Source: Epiperipatus broadwayi
Taxonomy: Eukaryota; Onychophora; Udeonychophora; Euonychophora; Peripatidae
Direction: 5' to 3'
NCBI GenBank assembly: GCA_028023455.1
Contig: JAQFVV010006272.1
Location: 5,945,217 to 6,009,216, forward strand
Length of the DNA: 64,000 bases
Part shown: piece by piece, positions 24,707 through 35,040 of the stretch
How positions within the stretch are numbered: position 1 is the stretch's first letter
Layout of the letters: each line of letters starts with the position of its first letter
Program-made: the position numbers and the translations under genes
The notes under the pieces: generated by a model
Database searches by the model: none
What the model saw: the letters and a program-made list of their open reading frames with translations, nothing else
What the model was told of the DNA's origin: nothing

Positions 24707-26021
24707 CACCTTTATCCCGCTTAGTGATTGGCTACTTAACGTTATTTCACAATAGCGATCATCAGCAATTTGTACCCACTACTTCGATTTACAATCTATT
24801 ATTCACTATGATGGGGAAAAAAAATTTTGGAAGCCATCTTGAATTTTGCTTCACCGATGATATCAGAGAATAGATGTTTTAAATTCATTTTACCCAAAAG
24901 CAAAAGTACATTACTGTAATTGTATAGCACATACAATATTTTATTCATAAAACACAATGTTAGTGCTGCATTCAGTATTTCGAATATAGAACACATAAAC
25001 TTAAAATATATATAATTACTGAATCTATAATACTGTATACATATAAGTGTTTAATGTCTTTAGAAAAATTAAACTTTATTTAAATATAGTACTTAGATTA
25101 TTTAAATAAAGTTTAATTTTTCTAGACATTCAACACTTATATTAGATGATGAAAACAGTACAACTAAAATACCATCATCACAAGGAAAACACTAAATACT
25201 AATATTAAATTGCATGTGTGTGTTCCTTAATTATGTACACCCAAGTGGTTTCAAATCAAAAGAAAAACTTTTTTTTTTTTTTTTAAAAAAAAGAAAAGAT
25301 TGCATTTAAAATAAGTGTTAATAAATAATCTTTCTACATGAACGGGGGAGGGGGGCACTATTACATTACTAAAAATATACAGTAAGAAAGATAAACTTAG
25401 CGCATGTTTTAAAAAATTAGAAAAGTTAGATTTTTTTTCTTTTAAAATAAGTTGATTTTCCCCCCCCTAAAGTTGACTGATTTACGATACGCATTAAACC
25501 TTTTGTTATCCTGGAGTACAGTAATAAGTCTTTATGTTCAATTAAATAATTTATAATTAAACATTGTTTTTTAATTTGAATAATTTCACATAAGTAATAA
25601 ACATAAATATACAGTAATATGTACTGTAATACAAATTTTAAAAAAATGCACTTCAGCATGGATTTTTTATTCATTACGAAAGAAAACCTTTTGCGGAAGA
25701 ATATAAAAACTCTTAAATTCAAATTTAGTTTCACTTTTTCTTTCTTTTTGCTGTACTGTACTTGTTAAACAGTGAAAATATGCATTTTTTTTCCTAGTGA
25801 TATAAAACTTTTCTTTTTAGATATCGTATTTAGTCATCATTGCGGAAAAAAATCAAAAAAAAACTTTGAGCTTGGAAACCATTGTGGATATTTTACGTTG
25901 ACTGGAACCAACCAATTTTTTCCCTTAGACCCCCATTATATATACGTATTCTGTATACGATATTCTTGCTTAACGATGAGTTTTAGAGGACCAATTGCCA
26001 TCGCTAAGCGGGGTAAATGTG
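24707..26021. mobile_element. TA-flanked TIR transposon (pogo/Tc1-mariner type), 1315 bp
   Basis: The element starts cacctttatcccgcttagtg and the reverse complement of its end is cacatttaccccgcttagcg. It sits between two TA dinucleotides, and the left LTR shows the empty site (tatacataattaag). TIRs beginning CAC with a TA duplication fit the Tc1/mariner group. The cttag/cttaacgatg strings near both ends remind me of pogo/Tigger-type ends. Minus-strand frames at 24799-24996 and 25426-25734 do not show a transposase with a DDE/D motif, so it is probably non-autonomous. It is younger than the LTR element it interrupts. Confidence 0.85.
25043..25140. repeat. Nested 43-bp-arm palindrome
   Basis: The arms 25043-25086 and 25099-25140 are nearly perfect inverted copies (agaaaaattaaactttattt and its complement) with a 12-bp loop. 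It may be a small MITE inserted in the 1315-bp transposon or part of that transposon. Confidence 0.85.
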
Positions 26022-26993
26022 TAATTAAGAAACCCTTAACATTCCTTTCTATTGTTGAAACTGATTTCTTTGGATCCTTTTTATTTTCTTAAAAGTATAA
26101 TGGAGGTATTTCACTATATTGTGTATTATATAATTTATAGATTATACAAAGAATATTGCTTTTACAAAAAAAAAAAAAGAGTCTAGTTACACTGATTGAT
26201 CAGTATAGTTCTTGATTCCATGATAACAAATTTTCTTCATCCCTAAGATTGATATGGATTGTCCATTATTTCCATATAATCATGTGTCCTTGGCTAGCTC
26301 TATAGATACTCCTTTACTAGGTCGTCGTTTCCATGGCAGTTCCTGGTGGTGTCCGGCGAAGAAGTCCCTAGAAGGTGAAAGTTCTGAAGTTTCTTAGCCG
26401 CTCACAATATTTTCTGTACTTCTAAATATTATTTATATATATTTAACTTTTGCAACAGTTAAATTAGAGCTGAATCTGCAGTGAATCAAACTCAGTCGAT
26501 TAATCACGACTTTCAGCAAAATACCAATAATAATTTAAACCAAAGGTGTTTTTGATTCCTTTCAGTCTGTATTCACACCTTTAACCCATGTCCTTTTTTG
26601 GTCATATTTTGTTTTTAATCCCATAGCAACATTCCAGGTTGGCCAGCGCAATAGATAGCAAAAATATCTCCCCTATTAAAAATTTCAACAATAGAGTTAA
26701 TTAGAAGAAAAAATTATACTTCTTTTCCTTTCACCCTATCATTTCCCAGAATTAGAAACAAGACAAAGGAAAAAAACTTTCAAAATTCCACCCATATCTT
26801 ATTTTAAATAATTTGATAGAATGTTGATTCATTTGAAATGAAAGAAAACTTTTAAAATAACATTTAAAACAAAATAATTTTCTTTTTCTTTTAACAATGA
26901 CACATAAGTATTTTTCTCTTTTAAAATATATATTTATTTTAATAATATGTATATATACATATCTACATGAGTTGGCAGAAAATACCAGCTCCA

Positions 26994-28270
26994 TATGAAA
27001 TAAATTTATTGCTTTTTTCAATGAAACGATATTAATGCAAAAATTGCACACATAGATTGTTTAATGAAGCAAGATAAATTCATGATTATTTTTTTTAATT
27101 TAAGAAAGTTGAAGACTTATATGAAATAATTTTGATATAATGCTGCTAACTTCTCATTTTTTCCGAAGCTATATGATAGGTATTTGTTATATTAATGTAT
27201 ATATCTATTTTTAAAGACTCGATTGTTTCCCATATCATTTTTTAGTCTTTTTCTTCTACTTCATTGTTTTAATGCAAAAAATAAAACCGTGATAAATAAA
27301 TGATTTTTTTATACTTGAAAAAATTATGAATTTTCCTAGTTGCAAACAGTATTTTGTTTTTCATTGTTTTAAAAAAATTTCATTTACTCTTGCATTTAAT
27401 ATTTATATTTTTTAATTTTAACCTTATATTATTAAAATACAGTGAAATCTCAATCCATCGTTTTCTTAGGGGATGGAGAAAATAAATAATATAGTATTGA
27501 AAAACCATTAAAAGTTATAGATAAGATAATTTATTGATCATTTACTAAAATACATGTAATTCTAAACGTTTCATATTTTTCACAATGTTTTTGTATATAT
27601 ATTACTGATATAAAAGTTTACAAAGAGAGAAAAGAATATTTTATTGTGAATTAAAGGACAAACTTAAGTCAAATTTTTTAAATGAAAGCATTGATTTTAG
27701 ATGATTTAATGATTTTTTGTATGCTTTAAACAAATTTGAATCATTAATATTGGCTGGATTCCAAACGTTTTTTTATTATTAAAAAAGATGCGCCACAAAT
27801 TTTTTTTTTTTACAACTTATTAATTAACATATTATAATAGCTAATATTGAAATGCTAAATACAGGTTTTAATTTTGATATTTAAATTTATCATTACAGAT
27901 TTTAATTTTCCTGTTTTTATTATTGTTTCTTTATCAATAAAACTCATACATCCAAATGATTAGTTATGTAACATTTTATTTATTTATTTCAAAATTATAA
28001 CAATTCTAATATATATATTATTATAAAAACATAATATGAAGCAAAGAGCAGACTGAAATATTACTTTTATCATAATGATATATAATAACTTTAAAAAAAA
28101 TATTTTTAATAATGTTTGAATAATAACATTTTTTTTTTGTACTGTATTGAATAAATTATTCAAAGATGCTGTACAAACTATTATAAATATTTTTGAATTA
28201 CTGTCAGGTCATCACCAGAAAAACTATATTCTATTGCTTAGTTTAGTGAATTTAATTTAGAATCATACAG
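26994..28270. other. AT-rich intronic DNA
   Basis: Homopolymer and AT-rich sequence within the large MMS19 intron. No open frame with recognisable protein similarity or repeat end was seen. Confidence 0.6.
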
Positions 28271-28444
28271 GCTATTGTCAGTATATTTGAACTACCTTCA
28301 CCCCACAGTGGCAAGCAATGGCATAAGTTTTTTTATAGAGATTTGATTCACAAGTTGGTTCCAGTCATGCTTACAGAAGACAAAAGCATAACAGTGCTAG
28401 TAAATGTTATCAGAGCAGAGTTTCTGGAATCTTCAGTTGTATAA
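28271..28444 (+). CDS. Unidentified exon-like ORF with stop and poly(A) signal
   Basis: Directly after tcatacag, the frame gct att gtc is open for 57 codons and then stops with taa. It includes PSPHSGKQWHKFFYRDLIHK and LVPVMLTEDKSITVL, ending EFLESSVV. Base use is much less AT-rich than the surrounding DNA, and the peptide looks like amphipathic helices of a globular, perhaps helical-repeat, protein. An aataaa lies at 28463-28468, about 20 bp after the stop, as in a terminal exon. It is in phase 0, so splicing from the MMS19 exon ending at 16424 would keep frame. It could be an alternative last exon of MMS19, an exon of a nested gene, or a captured gene or element fragment. I do not recognise the protein. 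Confidence 0.35.
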   Translation, partial: AIVSIFELPSPHSGKQWHKFFYRDLIHKLVPVMLTEDKSITVLVNVIRAEFLESSVV

Positions 28445-30110
28445 CATTCAATAATTAGTTAGAATAAATAAATGTTCAATTATTATAGGGGAAAAAGTTG
28501 AGAAAATTTATAAAATAAATATTAAAATGTTATATAAAAATATATTATTATTAATTGGATGCCACCGATATATATTGTACCATCCTGAATGAGATTCGAA
28601 TGGGCATAATCATATTTATAAAGTATTGTTATGATTTTGTATATTAATAAACATTTAAAATTTTCAAGTGTTTAATCTTAAATTTTGGAGTTATTATAGA
28701 CACACCAAATATTAACTAGCAATTCACCATTTGTTTTTATCTTTTTAAGTAATTTACGATTTATTTTTATATTTAAAAAAATAATACCCATCAAACTTAA
28801 AATTTTATTATAAAACTATTTATAAATTTGAAGTGTATAGTTTACTAAAAGCTACATTAAAGCTTTGTCTATTCATACATTTTAAAAATAATAGGTTTAA
28901 GTAAATAAATTACATTCTCATGTGTGTGTATAAATGTATGTTCATGTTTGGATTATTGTTTAAATATGAGATTAATATATAGATTTTAAATTCTGAATGT
29001 TTTAAAGATAATATTTGTTATTAAAAATATATTATTATAATAATAATTTTTGAGACAATAAAATTATTTTATTTTTAAAATATTCTTTTATTGAAATTAA
29101 AAGAAGGTTTTATTCAAATGAATTCTAATTAAATCCAATATTTATCTTTTAAGTAAAAGATGTAAATTTTGAATGTATCAATAACAACAGTATCTAAGTA
29201 AAGTTCTCAAAAATTGCATCAACAAACAAATGCTATAAATTTGCCCATGTTTTAATTTTGACATTATTCTTCTTACTTGATTGTCTCTATATATGTTATC
29301 TATATTGATCACTTCAGTTAATATTGCTTTTTGCAATAAACATTTTTTTAAAAAAAATTATATATATAGTAAAATGTCTTATCTAAATTATAATATAATG
29401 GAAACATAGACAGGAAAATTGATATAATAATTTACTAAGGATTTCAAATAGTAATTTATTAAATGAATTAATTATAAGTTTTAAAAAGAATGCTGGGAAA
29501 GTTTGATTTGCTATGGGAGTTGATATATTATGCATTTATATATTTGTTGCTAACCAAGAAAGTAAATGATATTGTTCAGGATTATAATTTCAAATGGAAT
29601 AATTAGGAATCTAAATAACCATTTAATCTTTTTTTTTTCAAAAGGATAAATAAATAATTGTTATTTAATGTTAACTACAGAGTGAAATCTTGCTATGATT
29701 CATGAAGAATTATTTTGCTAAATAAACTACGGATACTTTCAAAAGAAACAAACCCTTTTAGGAATTTCTGTGTTTTAAAACATTTCATGGATTCTCTTTA
29801 TGAATTTTTTTTTTTTTTCATATGTCATAGCATCGGCCGGGACGCGAACCCACAACCGTCTGCAACCAACTACTTGCTTGCATGGCGGCTGCGATACCTC
29901 TCGGCTAACAACACAAGACATGAATTTTTTCCATGGAAAGTAATTAAAAGACAGTGGAGCTTTTGTGTGTAGACATTGATCAGTATCTTTCTATTTGATA
30001 AAGCAGATTGTATGTTTTATTCATATAATTATATTTGATAAAAGATTTTTTGTTTTAAAGAATTCATTTAACATATATATATATATCACTGTGAATATAT
30101 ATATATAAAC
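28445..30110. other. AT-rich intronic DNA
   Basis: Apart from the SINE at 29810-29919, no gene or repeat structure is supported. Confidence 0.55.
29810..29919 (-). mobile_element. tRNA-derived SINE, copy 2
   Basis: On the minus strand: a tRNA-like body (tagccgagaggtatcgcagc, then gtgggttcgcgtcccggccg), the linker atgctatgacatatg, and a poly-A run. A 10-bp target duplication, atgaattttt, lies at 29800-29809 and 29920-29929. It shares the 3' linker with copies 1 and 3 but has a different middle, so it is a separate subfamily. Confidence 0.8.
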
Positions 30111-30305
30111 TTATTTAAAAGCTTTTTTAATATTAAGGGTATTTAGAAGGGAAGTGGAATTGTGGATAATGTTTAGTTTAAATATGTTATTTTATGGTTC
30201 TTTAAACTTGAGTAGTCTGCTTGTAGCAGTGAAACCATTGATAGGGTTTTAGAGTTTATTTTCTTGGCTAATTTGTTTGAGTTGTGAATTTGGATAGTTT
30301 TTATT
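30111..30305 (+). repeat. Left terminal direct repeat of Penelope-like element 2
   Basis: The sequence acttatttaaaa to tttggatagttt matches 33640-33783 plus 35003-35040, including the shared strings ggataatgtttagtttaaat and tagcagtgaaaccattgata (the right copy has aggtaatgtttag). Such terminal repeats are typical of Penelope-like elements (pseudo-LTRs). The two copies bracket the RT and nuclease remnants. Confidence 0.8.
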
Positions 30306-31250
30306 ATTTATTGGCTAGTTTAGCTTTATGGTTTCAATGTTTACATTTTTATGAGATTCTTTGCATTTAAGGTAATGTTGCTGATATAGTTTAATAGTTT
30401 TTGTTTTATTTTTTTAAATATTTGTATTTATATATGTTGGTTTTGTTGCATGAGTGTTGATAGAAGGGAGGGTATACGTTTGTGTTCAATTAGTCATATA
30501 CATGTTTGTTTTGCTTTGTAATATTTGTTGGTTAAAAAGTTGTGTTTTACAGTAAAATTTAAATAATAATAAAAAAATTAAATAGATATAAAGAAAAATT
30601 GTGTATGTTTGGCGGTTTTTTTTTTTGTTAATTTAAAATGTGTAGTTGTTATTTGTAGTTGTTCTTCATTGTAGGTTTGTGGGATTTAGTTTTTAATAAT
30701 TTTCTATTGAATGATATTAGAAGGATTAAAAAGTTATTTAGACTGAATGATAGTTACAGAATTGTTAAGATGGCAGATTTATTTTCTTAAAAAAATATGG
30801 GGAATTGAATGTTTTTCCTAGAAGTTGTATTATTAATTTTAAGAAATATAGAAAGTGGTTTAAAAATATGAATTTAGTTTTGAATTTACAAATGTATATT
30901 TTGAATAGTTTTTCAAAAGAAAATTTTTATTAAGTTTGACAAATTTATTTATTAATATAAAAGGAATGATTATTGTGTAGATATGAAGCAAGATTTTAAT
31001 TATTCAATTTTAAATATTTTCATAAGGCAGTTTAGAATAAATAGGTCAAATTTCTATTGTAGGTAGTATGAAAGAAAATTAAAATGGTTATTTGGAAAAA
31101 TGAATAAAGTTTATTGTAGTGATATAGGGTACTTGAGAGTAATGTTTCTATTATTAAAGTTGTTAATCTTTCTGATATTAAGTTAAATGATAGAGAATTA
31201 GAGATTCTTGGTAAAAGTCATACTTTTGTTCCTTTTCATTCAAAAAATAT
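30306..31250 (+). pseudogene. Penelope-like element 2: N-terminal region
   Basis: After about 400 bp of noncoding leader, fragments such as NDIRRIKKLFRLNDSYRIVK and, near 31195, ELEILGKSHTFVPFHSKN lie in the plus strand. The last piece resembles the block with L-x-x-G-x-x-F-x-P that precedes the RT in Penelope-like ORFs. Stops are frequent. It continues directly into the RT part at 31256. Confidence 0.65.
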
Positions 31251-31255
31251 AATTT

Positions 31256-31957
31256 TTGATTACAATTTCACCTGTTGAATCTAATAATTTGAGTGATGAA
31301 CAGAAAGGTGGCATTCAGTTGGTTTTAAGTAAAAATTTAAAAAGGAAAGAAAAATTTATTGTTAATCCTGCTGAGGTTAAACATCTTAAGAATAGGTTAA
31401 TTGCTAATGATGTGATCATTTCTCATGAAGACAAAGCTGGCCGGTTTGTCATTATGAAAGGAAATAAATTTAGGGAGAAAATGGATAACAAAGTAAATAA
31501 TGGTAAATATATGTTTTTAGAAAAAGTTCCTGGTAATGTGATTAAAAGGTTAATAAATATGAAAAAATGGTAAATTTAAAAAATTCTGTTTATAAATATT
31601 AATACTCACAAAGACAGTTTTCCTTTATTTTTATTTTACAGGTAGTGTTGTGGAGGGTATTTCTAGGTTCTTGAATAATTTTTTAAACATTTTGTTGATT
31701 TTGCTCATTACATAGTTTCTTTCTTTTTTTTTTTTTTGAGGCTTTTAATAAGATTAATAATTTTAAAATGAAAAGTAATTGTGTATTTGGTAGTTTGGAT
31801 ATTGAAAATATGTATCAGTCTGTTAATAGATTAGGCAGTAGTGATGTTCTTAAGTCTGTCTTAGTTAAACATGATCTTTGTCAAAGAATAAGATTAAAGT
31901 TATTAAAGATTTGCTTTTATTATTGGAGGATTCTATGTATTTTACTTATTGTATTTG
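31256..31957 (+). pseudogene. Penelope-like element 2: RT 5' half
   Basis: The frame 31256-31573 contains VKHLKNRLIANDVIISHEDK and AGRFVIMKGNKFREKM, matching the K-P-A-D-K-[GN]-x-x-[VI]-V-[LIV] block. The frame from 31768 has VFGSLDIENMYQSVN, equivalent to RT motif A (F-D-[IV]-x-x-[ML]-[FY]) with its catalytic Asp present. The frame is interrupted near 31957 by a GC-richer segment and resumes near 32658. Confidence 0.82.
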
Positions 31958-32657
31958 GCTGAATTGCAGGATTTAGACTCAAACCAACAGTAATATCAAA
32001 AAGTACGAACAGTCACAAAATACAGTTATATGTAGATAAATGTAGTTAATACTGTGCTGGTCATGCCAAATGACTGGACTCACTTCCAGCTGCATATATT
32101 TGCTTGCCTTGTTAGGTCTTGTCTTAACGCTTATGGCTCTACTGGACAGCTTGCCTCGAATTTGTTAAATGACTCTTCCGGCTGTACTACACAGCTTGCC
32201 TCGAGTCTGCCGTAGTCATAGCATCTTCCAGTTCTTTTGTGCATTTGTCTCACTGCATAAACGTATCAGTAGTGAATGTAGTAGAAATACCTTCATTGTT
32301 GGAAGTGGTTTCAATGAAGGGCATGTTAAGTCATTCAGCTAGACACATTCTCTTAAGAGTACGTATTGTCATTTAGGTAGACATGTTCTTTGGCTTGCCT
32401 CCAAAAAGGCTGACTATTTATTGCCAGATTTCTTCCCTTACAGCAATTGGATTCAGAGAGCCTAATCAATGGTAGGATTTTATGCACATGTTTACACATT
32501 GGCCATACTTATGTTTTACCCTTTAGCCATGTTTATACATTGGCTATCTACATGTTTACCCATTGGTTAACGGCAATGCATGCCCAATCTGATCAGATAA
32601 TGAAGGAATCTGGACTAATCCATTTTTGAAGGCAAGGTCAGATATTACATTTGTAGC
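31958..32657. mobile_element. 700-bp GC-richer insertion in the Penelope-like RT
   Basis: The RT reading is broken between ...TYCIW and KFFIRLRKGE. The inserted sequence is clearly less AT-rich, starts tgaattgcaggatt and ends near ttgtagcggtaa. It carries two copies of acagcttgcctcga (about 32145 and 32195) and a run of about 35-bp units around atgtttacacattggc (32487-32570). No long ORF is present. A solo LTR or a non-autonomous DNA element are the likely choices; no target duplication was found. Confidence 0.55.
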
Positions 32658-33500
32658 GGTAAATTTTTTATAAGATTAAGAAAGGGTGAATAATGTGTTA
32701 TATTATTTCTCTTTTAATTTGTTTAGTTTATATTAATTATTTGGAAGAGGAAATTATTATTAAGATGGATTGTTTATATTTAAAGTTATTTGTTAGATAT
32801 GTGGGTGATTGTTTGTTTGTAGTTGAGAATGATAAATTAAAAGAATTAGTAAATCCGTCTATAAAATATGTGGTAAAAGGAGGGGGTTACATTTTGTTAA
32901 ATTAAAATTTTTAGATTTATTGGTGATTAGAAATGTAAAGAATAATTGGTATGTAGTCATTATGTTAAGAGTAAAGAGTTAAGATCTATAATTAAATCTG
33001 ATAGCTATCAATCTAAAGTAGCTGCTTTAAGAAATTATTGTTATAGAAATAAGAGATTAAATAATTCTAGTGGGGTCACTGTTTCAAAAAAATCAATTTT
33101 GTAAAGATTATTTGAATGTTGGTTACTCTGATAAATTTGTTAAAAGTATTTTATTTAATAGTATGATTTTATTTCTTTCCATTTAAATTATCTTCTTATA
33201 AAATTGTATATAAAAATAGTAATTTGTTTGGAAATAAGAAAATTGCTTGGAAAAGGGATATTACTTGAATAATTTATTAAATAATTCATAGGAAATTTAT
33301 GATAGAAAGACTATTTCTGGAGTAGAGTATATTATCGCTTGTTTTGTCAGAATGTATATATAGGTCAGAGTACTTTGAGTTTAAATGAAAGAATAAAGGT
33401 ACATAAAAGTAGGGTTAGAAATAAATATCTTAGTTCTGCTTTATATATCCATGAAAAAGATACACGCTACCTTACTAGTTTTGATGAAGCTAAGGTTGTC
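32658..33500 (+). pseudogene. Penelope-like element 2: RT 3' half and GIY-YIG nuclease
   Basis: The frame 32693-32905 includes VRYVGDCLFVVE, the RT motif C with the catalytic YVDD changed to YVGD. After stops, 33320-33500 encodes GVEYIIACFCQNVYIGQSTL (with one frameshift) and NERIKVHKSRVRN, the GIY-YIG nuclease with both conserved Tyr blocks and the Arg. SALYIHEKDTRYLTSFDEAK follows, the usual H-x(n)-F-x-x-A segment. A SINE (33501-33604) interrupts the tail. The element is inactive. Confidence 0.85.
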
Positions 33501-33604
33501 TTCTTTTTTTTATGTGTCAAAGCATCGGCCAGGAAGCGAATCCGCGAACCTGGACAACTGCTTGTAAGGCAGCTGTGCTGACCACTCGACCACCATCGCT
33601 TGAC
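33501..33604 (-). mobile_element. tRNA-derived SINE, copy 3
   Basis: On the minus strand: gcgatggtggtcgagtggtc, agctgccttacaagcagttg and tcgcggattcgcttcctggc, then gatgctttgacacat and an A-rich tail. A valine-type anticodon loop (cttacaa) is readable, and the acceptor arms gcgatgg and ccgatgc nearly pair, but the T loop is too long. The flanks ctaaggtt and ctaggtt suggest a degraded target duplication. It is inserted in the nuclease region of Penelope-like element 2. Confidence 0.75.
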
Positions 33605-33791
33605 TAGGTTTAAAAATTTATGATTCTGAAGCAGTTTTTTACTTATTTAAAATTTCTTTTAATATCAAGAGTATATGGGATTAAGTGGAATTGTAGGTAA
33701 TGTTTAGTTTAAATATTGTTGTTTTGTAGTTCTTTACGCTTGAGGTCTGTTTGTAGCAGTGAAACCATTGATAGTGTTTTAGAGTATTTTC

Positions 33792-34994
33792 GGTAGTTTT
33801 ATAATAGTGTGTTGAAACCGCCGGAGGGCGTTATTTCTATGATAGCGCACAGAAATATGCCGTTTAGGCGGCCTCTGCTATCGAACGTTCTATTTCTAAT
33901 GTGTAAGCCTAGAAATAGTCCTTCATACATGGTGGCTGTGTATTTCTATGCTAATGCACAGAAACTGATGTTTAAATCTGCCGCAGAAGCTATCGTGTCA
34001 GCTTACAGCTCAGATTTGGGTTATGCATTTTTGATGTGCGATCACATTTCACTTTTGGGTACAGTATTGTGTGAGGGTGGCTGGAATTGCAAATGTCAAA
34101 ACTATTTTAATATTCATTAAGACCTCCCCCTCTATCTCCCATGTTCTATGTCTACTAACAATTATGAGCAGAGTCTCATGTTTCCGTAGACCATATTTCC
34201 TGCTCAAAAAATTTGGCAAGTGTAGGTGCAAGTGCAATTTGGATCAAATCACTTCTAAGTCACGTTTCTGTGAGAACAACCGTGAGCTTAATCAAATGGC
34301 TGAAAATAGGAAAGTTTCTGAATGTCAAAGTTGTCTGCCTGCTGGAAGGGTTATCAAACAAATAAGGGTTGAAGCTACATGCATGCTGTTCCTGAAGAGC
34401 CCAAAAAGTTGATTTTAATTGCCGTATATATTTGTTGTTGTAATTATCATAAAAAGATTGTCAATCTTCGAGTTGCGTTACCCCGTTTGGTTAAAAATTG
34501 TATCCCCCCAACCCACCCCAAAAAAAAGTTTGACCTATTGTTGGAAATGTTACCATTAAATGAAAATATATTTATTTGTAATTTTAAAAAAAAAGTTGAT
34601 TTTGTAGAATTTACTAAACCGGAAATAAAAATAATGAAAATAATAAAAAGTAACTACATTTTAAAATTCATTTTGATTTATGTATTTTTTTTTTTGTTAA
34701 AAATTGATTTGTGATATTACTTTTAAATGTGATAAACAAACCAAAAAAAAAACAACAAAAAAATGCCAGCCTAAAAATATAAGTAATGAAAAGAATAAAA
34801 ATTAAGTACTTTTTTAAATTCATTTTGATTTATGCATTTTTTTTTATTAACAAAAAATTTATTTCATATTACTTTTAAATGTGATAAACAAACCAAAACA
34901 ACAACAACCCTCCCCCCTGGCAACATTATATTTATCTTTGTTTACAAACAAATCACGCCCTCCGGCGGTTTCAACACGCTATTATAAAACTATC
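33792..34994. mobile_element. 1203-bp TIR transposon with 8-bp target duplication
   Basis: The ends are inverted copies over about 40 bp: left ggtagttttataatagtgtg and right, reverse complemented, gatagttttataatagcgtg; both continue ttgaaaccgccggagggcgt. A perfect 8-bp duplication, gtattttc, flanks it at 33784-33791 and 34995-35002, and the left terminal repeat of Penelope-like element 2 shows the region without the insertion. An 8-bp duplication fits hAT or P-type elements, but the terminal bases match neither consensus I know. Plus frames 33809-34120, 34071-34412 and 34379-34714 overlap one another and show no transposase motif. Confidence 0.88.
34664..34896. repeat. About 150-bp tandem duplication inside the 1203-bp transposon
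   Basis: The segment aaattcattttgatttatg to aatgtgataaacaaaccaaa occurs at about 34664-34744 and again at about 34815-34892, with the intervening DNA also partly similar. It is an internal duplication near the right end of the transposon. Confidence 0.75.
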
Positions 34995-35040
34995 GTATTT
35001 TCTTGGCTATTCTGGTTGAATTGTAAATTTGGAGTAGTTT

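Larger units (their letters stand above)
24039..26993 (-). mobile_element. 5' LTR of Ty3/gypsy element B, interrupted
   Basis: This matches the left LTR in two blocks, 24039-24704 and 26024-26993, separated by a TA-flanked transposon. The minus strand starts TGGAGCTGGTATTTTCTG at 26993 and ends ...AATGTCA at 24039. The LTR without the insertion is about 1.64 kb. Divergence between the two LTRs is visible in most lines, including indels, so the element is old. Neither a clear TATA box nor a target duplication was identified. Confidence 0.85.
33640..35040 (+). repeat. Right terminal repeat of Penelope-like element 2, interrupted
   Basis: The segments 33640-33783 and 35003-35040 together match the left terminal repeat at 30111-30305. 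They are separated by the 1203-bp transposon at 33792-34994 plus its target duplication. Confidence 0.8.

Noticed and set aside
25426-25734. 102-codon minus frame in the TA-flanked element as a mariner transposase
   Set aside because: It has none of the expected DD34D or HTH motifs and is dominated by AT-driven residues.
32469-32490. Further copy of the fold-back arm module (ggattttatgcaca)
   Set aside because: Similarity lasts only about 14 bp and does not extend into the rest of the module.
33501-33604. Functional tRNA-Val gene (anticodon TAC)
   Set aside because: The T loop is far too long, it has an A tail and possible target duplication, and related copies are clearly retroposed.
34049-34714. 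Overlapping frames in the 1203-bp transposon as a transposase
   Set aside because: Three frames on both strands overlap, composition becomes low complexity, and no DDE-type motif or BED finger is visible.
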